The notes under the pieces were generated by a model. The model made no database searches and was not told the DNA's origin. It saw only the letters and a program-made list of their open reading frames with translations. A DNA stretch of 64,000 nucleotides from Streptomyces sp. 135 (GTDB taxonomy: Bacteria; Actinomycetota; Actinomycetes; Streptomycetales; Streptomycetaceae): positions 2,542,001-2,606,000 of the forward strand of contig NZ_CP075691.1 of assembly GCF_020026305.1 (NCBI RefSeq). The letters run 5' to 3'. Within the stretch, counting starts at the first letter, position 1. Every line of letters begins with the position of its first letter. This document shows, piece by piece, positions 36,433 through 49,260 of the stretch. The position numbers were made by a program, and so were the translations under genes.

Positions 36433-36837
36433 ATGACTGAGCGCAAGCCACCTGGAGTCGACTTCGAGTCCTGGATCGACAAGCAGATCCGCGAGGCCGA
36501 GGAGCGCGGCGATTTCGCCTCCCTGCCGGGGAAGGGCAAGCCGCTGCCGGAGGGCCCCGACCCCACGTACGACGAGATGTGGTGGGTCAAGCAGAAGATG
36601 GCCCGCGAAGGCCTCTCCTACCTCTCCCCCACGCTCGCCCTGCGTAAGGAGGCCGAGGACACGCTGGCCGCGGCCGCCGAGGCCCCTTCCGAACACATGG
36701 CGCGCAGACTCGTGACCGAGCTGAACGAAAAGATCCGCACGGCCCTGCGCACCCCGCCCCCGGGCCCGCCGCTCGGCCTCTCCCCGTACGACGTCGACGA
36801 GGTGGCCCGCGACTGGCGGGAACGCCACCCGGCCTGA
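36433..36837 (+). CDS. DUF1992 (DnaJ-homologue C28-type) domain protein
   Basis: A 134-residue cytoplasmic protein opening with the family block 'WIDKQIREAEERGDF', then 'LPGKGKPLPEG' and 'WWVKQKMAREGLSYLSPTLA'. The domain is shared with eukaryotic DNAJC28, but there is no J domain here. The biochemical role is unknown. An ATG 9 bp upstream (36424) is an alternative start. Confidence 0.85.
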   Translation: MTERKPPGVDFESWIDKQIREAEERGDFASLPGKGKPLPEGPDPTYDEMWWVKQKMAREGLSYLSPTLALRKEAEDTLAAAAEAPSEHMARRLVTELNEKIRTALRTPPPGPPLGLSPYDVDEVARDWRERHPA

Positions 36838-36963
36838 GCGAGCCGCGCGGGACCGACGAGCCCGTTTGGCGGTCCGCTTCCTGGCAACTCGCCCCGGGGA
36901 CAGGTGCGAGGCCGCACGACGTGCCTCGCACCTCAAGGCCCACCCCCGGGAAGGCACCCATCC

Positions 36964-37608
36964 ATGTCCACAGTCATGATCATCGTTCTGATCGTGGTCG
37001 CCGTCGTCCTCGCCGCCGCCGCGTTCGCCATGCTGAACCGCAGGCGCCTGAACGGAGGCGGCGGCAGCCTCAAGCGCCGCTTCGGCCCCGAGTACGACCA
37101 CGCGGTCGCCCGGCACGACGGCGACACCAAAGCGGCCGAGCGCGACCTCGGCGAGCGGGTGAAGCGCCACGGTTCGCTGCGTCCGCGGCCGTTGGACCCC
37201 GCGGCACGTGAGCAGTACTCCGACCGCTGGAACCTCGCCCAGGAGCGCTTCGTCGACTCCCCGCGCGAGGCCGTGGCCGAGGCGGACCGCCTCATCGCCG
37301 AACTGGCCGGGGCCCGCGGCTTCCCCGACGCCGGGCACTACGAGGACCAGCTGGACGCGCTCTCGGTGCACCACTCCACGCACGTCCACGGCTTCCGCAG
37401 GGTGCACCGGGCGGCGCTCGACACGACGGGGTCCGAAGAGGGCCGGGCCGGCACCGAGGAGATGCGCGCGGCCATGATCGAGGCGCGGGCGCTCTTCGAC
37501 GCCCTGATCGCGGACGAGCCCGACGGCCGTTCCGCCGCCCGCCCCGGCAAGCACACGACCGGCAAGCGTTCGACCGACATCACGCGAAGGGGAGTCCAGC
37601 ATGGCTGA
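36964..37608 (+). CDS. N-terminally anchored membrane protein with a 'FVDxPRxAVxExD' module
   Basis: A 214-residue protein: one N-terminal TM helix ('MIIVLIVVAVVLAAAAFAML'), an Arg-rich stop and a soluble helical domain 'RWNLAQERFVDSPREAVAEA' to 'DRLIAELAGARGF'. This stretch resembles the core of the next gene product. Known as a conserved streptomycete protein of unknown function. The last 8 bp overlap the next gene, so the two are co-translated. Confidence 0.78.
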   Translation: MSTVMIIVLIVVAVVLAAAAFAMLNRRRLNGGGGSLKRRFGPEYDHAVARHDGDTKAAERDLGERVKRHGSLRPRPLDPAAREQYSDRWNLAQERFVDSPREAVAEADRLIAELAGARGFPDAGHYEDQLDALSVHHSTHVHGFRRVHRAALDTTGSEEGRAGTEEMRAAMIEARALFDALIADEPDGRSAARPGKHTTGKRSTDITRRGVQHG

Positions 37609-38056
37609 CACCGCTCCGTCCAAGACCGCTCTGTCCAACACCGCTCCGTCCGGCACCTCTCCGTCCGGCACCTCTCCGTCCGGCACCTCTCCGTCCGGCA
37701 CCGCCCTGTTCCCGCCCGAGGAACGCGACAAGCTGACCCTGCGCCTCCAGAACGCCGTCAACGGCTTCGTCGACGGCCCGCGCGGCGCGGTGGAGGAGGT
37801 CGACCACGTCCTGGAGGAGGCCATCGCCCGCCTCTCGGACACCCTGGCCGAACGACGCCGCGTCCTGCGCTCCTCCTGGCAGACCACGCCCGCCCGCCCC
37901 GCGGCGGACGGCGGCATCCCGGCCGCCGGTGTCGCGCCGGGCGGTGCCCTGGCCGCGGAGGGCGCCCCGGCCGAGGCCTCGGCCACCGACACCGAACAGC
38001 TCCGCCTGGCCCTGCGCGACTACCGCGAGACGGCCGAGCGCCTGCTACGGCTCTGA
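37601..38056 (+). CDS. Small helical protein, partner of the upstream gene
   Basis: A 151-residue soluble protein with a Ser/Pro/Thr-rich N-terminal tract made of five-residue repeats, then 'LTLRLQNAVNGFVDGPRGAV' and 'EEVDHVLEEAIARLSDTLA', and a second helix pair at the end. The FVDxPRxAVxExD block also occurs in the overlapping upstream gene, suggesting duplication and possibly a heterodimer at the membrane. Function unknown. Confidence 0.75.
   Translation: MADTAPSKTALSNTAPSGTSPSGTSPSGTSPSGTALFPPEERDKLTLRLQNAVNGFVDGPRGAVEEVDHVLEEAIARLSDTLAERRRVLRSSWQTTPARPAADGGIPAAGVAPGGALAAEGAPAEASATDTEQLRLALRDYRETAERLLRL
37644..37703 (+). repeat. 15-bp coding tandem repeat, four copies
   Basis: The unit 'ctccgtccggcacct' repeats four times without change (only the last base of copy four differs) and encodes PSGTS repeats near the N-terminus of the gene at 37601. 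A multiple of three keeps the frame whatever the copy number. Confidence 0.95.
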
Positions 38057-38087
38057 GCCGCGCGCGGCGGTACGGCAGGATGGCGGC

Positions 38088-38414
38088 ATGAGCATCGTGA
38101 AGATCAACGCCCTCACCGTCCCCGAGGAACAGCGCGAGGTCCTGGAGAAGCGCTTCGCGTCCCGCGCGGGCGCGGTGGAGAACTCCGACGGCTTCGAGTG
38201 GTTCGAGCTGCTGCGCCCCATCGAAGGCACCGACCAGTACCTCGTCTACACCCGCTGGCGCGACGAGGCCTCCTTCCAGGCGTGGATGGAGGGCCCCATG
38301 AAGGCCGCGCACCAGGGTGGCGGCGAGGGCGGCGGCGAGCGGCCCAAACCGGCCGCCTCCGGCTCCACGGTCTGGTCCTTCGAGGTCGTGCAGCAGGCCG
38401 CGCCCAAGAGCTGA
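38088..38414 (+). CDS. MhuD/IsdG-type haem-degrading monooxygenase
   Basis: A 108-residue ABM-fold protein. The three catalytic positions of mycobacterial MhuD fall at the same numbers here: Asn7 ('MSIVKINALTV'), Trp66 ('ASFQAWMEGP') and His75 ('MKAAHQGG'). 'SRAGAVENSDGFEWFELLRP' is also nearly identical in pattern. MhuD opens haem to mycobilin and releases iron. A broader ABM role is possible, but conservation of all three residues favours haem. AGGA lies 8 nt before the ATG. Confidence 0.85.
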   Translation: MSIVKINALTVPEEQREVLEKRFASRAGAVENSDGFEWFELLRPIEGTDQYLVYTRWRDEASFQAWMEGPMKAAHQGGGEGGGERPKPAASGSTVWSFEVVQQAAPKS

Positions 38415-38426
38415 CCGGGACCCTCA

Positions 38427-38462
38427 CGGCGCCCCGCGGGCCAAATGGCTTGCGGGGCGCCG
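38427..38462 (+). terminator. 11-bp stem-loop with inner stem
   Basis: CGGCGCCCCGC pairs exactly with GCGGGGCGCCG, with a GCC-aaat-GGC inner stem, 12 bp after the MhuD-like gene and followed by 'cctttg'. Confidence 0.75.
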
Positions 38463-38486
38463 CCTTTGTGGCCGCAGAATGACGTC

Positions 38487-39011
38487 ATGACCGAAGCCTG
38501 TGCCGTCGCCGTCTCCTGGTCCGTCGCTCCCGAGCCGTACGACTCGCCCGTGGCCGCCGCCCTGTGGCGCGCGTACTACACCGAGGTCAGCGACCGCTGG
38601 TATGTGCTCCACGAGGGCCGGACCACCGACCCCGAGGAGCTGGAGCGCGAGGTGGCCGCCGAGAGCGGGGCGGATCTCGCGCCGCCGGACGGGGTGCTGC
38701 TGGTGGCGCGGTACGGCGAGGAGCCCGTCGGCACGGCGGGCGTACGGCTCCTCGACGCGCGAACCGCCGAGCTCAAGAGGGTTTTCGTACGCGAGGACGC
38801 GCGCGGCAAGGGCGGCGCGCCCGCCCTGCTGGCCGCGGCCGAGGACGTGGCCCGCGCGCTCGGTGCCGCGCGGATCGTCCTGGACACCCGCACCGACCTG
38901 GTGGAGGCCCGCGCGCTGTACACGCGCCACGGCTACGAGGAGATCGAGCCCTACGAGGACAGGCCCTACGCCGAGCACTGGTACGGCAAGGAGCTGGCCC
39001 CGAGGGGCTGA
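38487..39011 (+). CDS. GNAT-family N-acetyltransferase
   Basis: A 174-residue acetyl-CoA-dependent acetyltransferase. 'LLVARYGEEPVGTAGVRLLD' is motif D/A entry; the CoA-binding stretch is 'LKRVFVREDARGKGGAPALL' (R-x-x-G-x-G/A type) and 'LDTRTDLVEARALYTRHGYE' is motif B. The substrate is unknown. It converges with the MFS-MarR gene, only 2 bp between stop codons. Confidence 0.88.
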   Translation: MTEACAVAVSWSVAPEPYDSPVAAALWRAYYTEVSDRWYVLHEGRTTDPEELEREVAAESGADLAPPDGVLLVARYGEEPVGTAGVRLLDARTAELKRVFVREDARGKGGAPALLAAAEDVARALGAARIVLDTRTDLVEARALYTRHGYEEIEPYEDRPYAEHWYGKELAPRG

Positions 39012-39013
39012 CC

Positions 39014-42801
<3,788 letters not shown>

Positions 42802-42860
42802 GTCCCGTGGTCGGGGACGCCGCACCGGGTATACGGCTCTGCGTGAAAGATCTCCGCACC

Positions 42861-44174
42861 ATGCCGCAGGCCCCGGACTCCCCGGCGCCGCTCAAGAAGG
42901 CCCTGACCACCCCGCTCCTGTACTTCTTCATCCTCGGAGACGTGCTGGGCGCGGGCGTGTACGTTCTCGTCGGCCAGGTCGCCGCCGACTCCGGCGGCGC
43001 CGTATGGGTGCCGCTGGTCGTGGCGTTGTGCCTGGCCCTCCTGACGGCCGCCTCGTACGCCGAACTGGTGACGGCGTACCCGCGCGCGGGTGGCGCTTCG
43101 CACTACGCGACCTTGGCGTACGGGCCCTTCGCCGGGTTCCTCGCCGGGTTCTGCATGCTCGCCGCAGGCATCGTCTCGGTGGCGGCGCTGGCCCGCGGGT
43201 TCGCCGGCGACTACCTGACCGAGTTCGTCACGCTTCCGGTGGTGCTGGTCGTCATCGTCTTCCTGGCCGCCCTGGCGCTGCTGAACGCGCGGGGCATCCG
43301 GGAGTCGACGCGGGCCAACGTCGTCGCCACGGTCATCGAGGTGAGCGGGCTGCTGCTGGTGATCGGGCTCGGCGTCTGGATCGTGCTGCGGGGCGACGGG
43401 GACCTGGGCAGGCTGACGCAGCTGGGCACGGACAGCCAGGGGCCCGCGGCCGCGGTGCTGAGCGGGGCGGTGCTGGCGTACTACTCGTTCGTCGGGTTCG
43501 AGACGTCGGTCAACGTGGCCGAGGAGACCCGCAACCCGCGGCGCTCCTATCCGCGGGCGCTCTTCGGTGCCCTGATCACGGCGGGGGCGGTGTACGCGCT
43601 GGTCGGGGCCGCCGCGGCGGCGGCCGTACCGACCGACAGGCTGGTCTCGTCCAGCGGTCCGCTGCTCGAGGTCGTGCGGGAGGCGGGCGGTGTGCCGACG
43701 GAGCTGTTCGGCGCCGTCGCGCTGGTGGCGGTCGCCAACGGCGCGCTGCTCACCGGCATCATGTCGTCGCGCCTCGCCTACGGCATGGCACGGGACGGCC
43801 TGCTGCCGGGTTTCCTGACGAGGGTGCTGCCGGGCAGGCGCACGCCGTGGGCCGCGATCGCCGCGACGACGGCTCTGTCCCTGCTCCTTGCGCTGACCGG
43901 CGACGTGGCCACGCTCGCCTCGACGCTGGTCCTGCTCCTGCTGGTGGTCTTCTTCATGGTCAACACCGCGGCCCTGGTGCTGCGCCACCGCGACACGACC
44001 GCACGGCCGGACCACTTCCGGGCCCCGACGTTGGTACCGATCCTCGGCGCGGCGTCCTGCGTGGCCCTGGCGACCCAGATCGAGCGGGAGGTGTGGCTGC
44101 GGGGTTTGATCGTGCTGGCGGTCGGAGCGGTGTGCGGCACGGTGGCAGCAATGCGGTTGCGCCGCAGGGCGTGA
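42861..44174 (+). CDS. APC-superfamily amino acid permease
   Basis: A ~437-residue, 12-TM permease. TM1 has the unwound substrate site 'FFILGDVLGAGVYVLVGQV', TM3 follows 'ELVTAYPRAGGASHYATLAY', and 'YSFVGFETSVNVAEETRNPR' is the TM6-7 signature. It resembles cationic or neutral amino acid/polyamine exchangers. The GTG at 42843 is an alternative start with no better ribosome site. No regulatory element is evident. Confidence 0.87.
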   Translation: MPQAPDSPAPLKKALTTPLLYFFILGDVLGAGVYVLVGQVAADSGGAVWVPLVVALCLALLTAASYAELVTAYPRAGGASHYATLAYGPFAGFLAGFCMLAAGIVSVAALARGFAGDYLTEFVTLPVVLVVIVFLAALALLNARGIRESTRANVVATVIEVSGLLLVIGLGVWIVLRGDGDLGRLTQLGTDSQGPAAAVLSGAVLAYYSFVGFETSVNVAEETRNPRRSYPRALFGALITAGAVYALVGAAAAAAVPTDRLVSSSGPLLEVVREAGGVPTELFGAVALVAVANGALLTGIMSSRLAYGMARDGLLPGFLTRVLPGRRTPWAAIAATTALSLLLALTGDVATLASTLVLLLLVVFFMVNTAALVLRHRDTTARPDHFRAPTLVPILGAASCVALATQIEREVWLRGLIVLAVGAVCGTVAAMRLRRRA

Positions 44175-44682
44175 CGTTCCGGGCAGGCGCGGCACCATGG
44201 CGGCAATGCGACTACGCCCCGCAGGACGTGACTTCAGGCAGCACGGACGACTGCTCTCAGCGACGGGCGTGCGGCACCTGGTCTGGCTGAGGGCTGAGGG
44301 CCGCCGGGCGGCACCGGGTGCTGTGCCGTCCCGAGTGCCGGGTGTCGGCTCAGGTGTCGCGGTGGGGCGAGGGGCAGCGCGTGCGGGGTCGCTGGGTCGC
44401 TGAGAGTGCTGTCCGGAGTCTCACGCCCTGCGGCGGTGTAGCCGTGTCACCGCCGACGTAAACCGAATCCCCCCATCCCCCGCGCCGAGCGTCATCACCC
44501 GCGACGCGAGCCGCCCACCTGCACAGCCGGACCCAGCACGCCTTGGCTGCGGCGCACCACGCATCCGCGAGGACGGGACCGCCCCTCCGGAACGGCCCCC
44601 GACACCCCCAGCCTCTGAACGGCACGGCACGGTGCGGTGCGGTGCGACAACGCCTCGGAACGCCGCGCCACCCCCAGGGCCC
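44175..44682. other. 508-bp gap containing degraded copies of both flanking gene ends
   Basis: No intact gene. 44197-44241 repeats the last 45 bp of the permease gene plus its stop region (44141-44187) at roughly 80% identity. On the other strand around 44465-44500, the frame 'TLGAGDGGIRFT' mirrors the HAD protein's C-terminus 'ADAGDGRIRLTFG'. Both neighbours therefore seem to have left duplicated 3' ends here. Confidence 0.6.
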
Positions 44683-45366
44683 TCAGCCGAACGTCAGCCG
44701 AATCCGCCCATCCCCCGCATCGGCCACAGCCACCCCCGTCAGGTCCTCAACATGCACGGTCGGGCCGAGCCCGGCGGCCCTGGGGCCGACGCCGACCACC
44801 CGCATGCCCGCCGCCCGCCCCGCGCGGATCCCCGCCTCCGAGTCCTCGAAGACCACGCAGTCGGCCGGGTCGAACCCGAGCGCCGCCGCCCCCTTGAGGA
44901 ACCCCTCGGGGTCCGGCTTGCTCGCGCCGACGCTCTCCGCGGTCACCCGCACGTCCGGCAGCGCCAGCCCCGCCGCGGCCATCCGTCCGGTGGACAGCGG
45001 CACGTCGGCGGAGGTCACGAGCGCGTGCGGCAGACGGAGCCGGGCCAGCGCAGCCATGAACGCGGGCGCGCCCGGCACCGGGACCACGCCCTCCATGTCG
45101 GCGGTCTCCGCGGCGAGCATCTCGCGGTTCTCGGCGTGGTTCTCCTCCATGGGCCGCCCGGGGAGCAGCACCGCCATGGACGCGTACCCCTGACGCCCGT
45201 GGACGACCTTGATGACCTCGTCGAAGTCGAGCCCGTGCCGGTCGGCCCAGCGCCGCCAGCAGCGCTCGACGACGGCGTCCGAGTTGACGAGGGTGCCGTC
45301 CATGTCGAGGAGGACGGCCCGGGCGGTCAGTACAGGGCCGGCATGCGTGGCCGTCATCGACGTCAT
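44683..45366 (-). CDS. HAD-superfamily sugar/polyol phosphatase
   Basis: A 227-residue subfamily IA HAD hydrolase. Motif I 'AVLLDMDGTLVNSDAVVE' has the nucleophile and acid Asp, motif II is 'HALVTSADVP', motif III Lys is in 'VGASKPDPEGFLKGA', and motif IV is 'CVVFEDSEAGIRAG'. The helical cap ('MAVLLPGRPMEENHAENREM') is like glycerol- and deoxyglucose-phosphate phosphatases. The ATG at 45366 is chosen for GGAG 7 nt upstream. Confidence 0.87.
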   Translation of the reverse strand: MTSMTATHAGPVLTARAVLLDMDGTLVNSDAVVERCWRRWADRHGLDFDEVIKVVHGRQGYASMAVLLPGRPMEENHAENREMLAAETADMEGVVPVPGAPAFMAALARLRLPHALVTSADVPLSTGRMAAAGLALPDVRVTAESVGASKPDPEGFLKGAAALGFDPADCVVFEDSEAGIRAGRAAGMRVVGVGPRAAGLGPTVHVEDLTGVAVADAGDGRIRLTFG

Positions 45367-45431
45367 CGACGTACTCCAGAGCCAGGGGATCCCGCGGCCG
45401 CCATGGGGTTCCGCGGAGGGAAGATCAAGGC

Positions 45432-45467
45432 GGCTCCGCCCGCCGGTCAGGGAGTACGGGCGGAGCC
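45432..45467. terminator. 11-bp hairpin between the GDT1-type and HAD genes
   Basis: GGCTCCGCCCG pairs exactly with CGGGCGGAGCC around a 14-nt loop. It lies downstream of the TMEM165/GDT1 gene (minus strand) and probably separates it from the HAD gene. Confidence 0.6.
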
Positions 45468-45553
45468 ACTTTGTTCCTGCACGGTACAAAACGAGGGCGC
45501 CAAAAGCCAACGCCGCAGGTCAGACAGGCCAAGGTCCGCAAAAGCGGGCAACG

Positions 45554-46132
45554 TCACGCAATCGCCTCGTACAGGCTCCAGACACCGAGCCCGAGCATCA
45601 GCAGCGCCGCGATCCTCGTGATGAGCACCAGCGGTACCCGCTTCATCAGCGCCTTGCCGCCGACGATGCCGATCCCGGCCACCGCCCACAGCGCGAGCAC
45701 GGCGCCGAGACCGACGGAGAGCGGGTCGTCGTAGCGGGCGGCCATGTTCGCGGTCATGATCTGCGTCAGATCGCCGAACTCCGCGACCAGGATGAGCATG
45801 AAGCCCGCCCCCGAGACCTTCCAGAAGCTCTGGTCCTCGGGCTGCTTGACGTCCTCCTCCTCGCCGGCGCCCTTCAGGAGCAGCATCGCGGCACCACCGA
45901 GGAAGAGGACGCCCGTCAGCGCGTGGACCAGCTGCTGCGGCAGCAGGGTCAGGACACTGCCCGCCGCGACGGCGAGCACCACGTGGACGGTGAAGGCGGC
46001 GGCGACACCGGCGAAGACGTACGAGGCGCGGTAGCGCGTGCCGAGGACGAGTCCGGCCAGCGCCGTCTTGTCCGGCAGCTCGGCAAGGAAGACGACGCCG
46101 AAGACGAGCGCCATCACGCTGAAGCTGATCAA
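45554..46132 (-). CDS. TMEM165/GDT1-family cation exporter (manganese)
   Basis: A 192-residue, six-TM protein with the family's two E-x-G-D-like repeats: 'VVFLAELPDKTALAGLVLG' and 'LVAEFGDLTQIMTANMAARY'. The acidic pairs line the Mn/Ca path. GDT1/MneA proteins export manganese. The start appears to be the TTG at 46132 with GAGGA 5 nt upstream; it gives M-I-S-F..., the expected family N-terminus, whereas ATG at 46114 would cut into TM1. A yybP-ykoY riboswitch precedes it, which directly supports Mn control. Confidence 0.9.
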   Translation of the reverse strand: MISFSVMALVFGVVFLAELPDKTALAGLVLGTRYRASYVFAGVAAAFTVHVVLAVAAGSVLTLLPQQLVHALTGVLFLGGAAMLLLKGAGEEEDVKQPEDQSFWKVSGAGFMLILVAEFGDLTQIMTANMAARYDDPLSVGLGAVLALWAVAGIGIVGGKALMKRVPLVLITRIAALLMLGLGVWSLYEAIA

Positions 46133-46237
46133 GGGTTCCTCAATCGGTCGGGGCCGCCCCACCGAGAGTGTTCCACCGCTTCGCGTACGACACCTCGGCA
46201 CGGCAGCACACAGGAACGCACGCGGACGCGCACGTCG

Positions 46238-46352
46238 GGCACTGCTTGCCGAAGGTCTCGCTGGCCTGCCCCCCAAAGGGCCTGCCTCCGGGCGCCGGCT
46301 CAGACGAGCTGAGCAGTATGTCGACGGTCCGGCGAAGAGCTACTCCCCTTCT
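46238..46352 (-). promoter_or_regulatory. yybP-ykoY manganese riboswitch
   Basis: Read on the minus strand, the leader starts 'AAGGGGAGTAGCTCTTCGCC', continues with 'CCGTCGACATAC' and ends 'GCCAGCGAGACCTTCGGC'. GGGGAGTAGC and GAGACCTT are the hallmark loops of this aptamer, where Mn2+ bridges two docked loops. It stands about 105 bp ahead of the GDT1-type exporter start and should switch it on when manganese is high. Limits are approximate. Confidence 0.85.
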
Positions 46353-46606
46353 GCGCCATCCATCGTACGGGACGGCGCACGGTGCGCGGCCAGGGACTTT
46401 CGGCCCGCGCCGGAGCGAGACGGAGTGACCTGGATCACTCGAACGCAACTCCCGCCCCACCCAATGCACATGACGGCACGCCAGAACTATTGAACTCTGC
46501 ACCTGATTGACGCGACCCTGTCATCACACGCACATCCACCGGCAACCCCGCCTCGCAAGCATGACCGCCCCACCGGTCAACTTCCCCCCACGACAAGGGA
46601 GTTCGC

Positions 46607-47257
46607 ATGTCCACTGTCTACGCGCGTCGACACCGCCCGGCCGCCATCGGCGCCACCGCCCTGCTGGCCTGCGCGGCCGTCCTCACCACCGGCACCCCCG
46701 CCCAGGCCGCTCCCCCGACCCCGGTCAGCGCCGCCACCGCCCGCGCCTACCTCGGTGAACTCACCGTCAAGGCCGAGGGCTCCTCCGACGGCTACAGCCG
46801 CGACAAGTTCCCGCACTGGAGCACGCAGTCCGGCGCCTGCAACACCCGCGAGGTCGTCCTCAAGCGCGACGGCACCGACGTCCAGCAGGACTCCAGCTGC
46901 GCCGCCGTCTCCGGGACCTGGAAGTCCCCGTACGACGGCGGCACCTGGACCGCCGCGTCCGACGTCGACATCGACCACGTCGTCCCGCTCTCCGAGGCCT
47001 GGAAGTCCGGCGCCAACAGCTGGACCACCGCGCAGCGCCAGGGCTTCGCCAACGACCTGGCGCAGCCCCAGCTGATCGCCGTCACCGACAACGTCAACCA
47101 GGCCAAGGGCGACCAGGACCCGGCGGAATGGCTGCCGCCCACCGCCTCCTACCACTGCTTCTACGCCCGCATGTGGGTGGACGTGAAGCACCACTACAAG
47201 CTCACCGTGAACTCCGAGGAGAAGAGCGCCCTGACCACCCTCCTCAACCGCTGCTGA
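46607..47257 (+). CDS. Secreted HNH-family nuclease (DUF1524)
   Basis: A 216-residue exported protein: signal peptide 'IGATALLACAAVLTTGTPAQA', then a domain with 'RDGTDVQQDSSCAAVSGTW' and the catalytic 'DVDIDHVVPLSEAWKSGA', with 'FANDLAQPQLIAVTDNVNQA' and 'KGDQDPAEWLPP' completing the DUF1524/HNH fold. The three to four cysteines can form disulfides outside the cell. Probable role: extracellular DNA degradation for nutrition or competition. The 250-bp region before it contains only promoter-like sequence. Confidence 0.9.
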   Translation: MSTVYARRHRPAAIGATALLACAAVLTTGTPAQAAPPTPVSAATARAYLGELTVKAEGSSDGYSRDKFPHWSTQSGACNTREVVLKRDGTDVQQDSSCAAVSGTWKSPYDGGTWTAASDVDIDHVVPLSEAWKSGANSWTTAQRQGFANDLAQPQLIAVTDNVNQAKGDQDPAEWLPPTASYHCFYARMWVDVKHHYKLTVNSEEKSALTTLLNRC

Positions 47258-47377
47258 CACCGGCACCGGACCCGGGCCGGACCCGGCCGGACCCCCGCAC
47301 CGCCGGGAAAGCCGGAACCACCCCGCCCGCCTCCGTCGTTCCGTACCGTACGGGGCGACGGAGGAGGGTGATCATCT

Positions 47378-49033
<1,656 letters not shown>

Positions 49034-49260
49034 TGACGGCGCGGGGGCAGTGTGCGGGCGAGGCACCCGGCATGGAGCGCTCGTCAGGATGGGCCGCACC
49101 CCTGCACCCCCCGCACCCCTCCCACCCCACGTGACACACCCCACACCCCCATCCGGATCCTCCACCGAGGGTTCGGCATCAGGGCTTCCGGCGGCATGAT
49201 GATGCGGACCGTCCGCTTCCAGCGTTCGTAAGCGTTCTCTATGCCCCGGGAGTCACGCCT

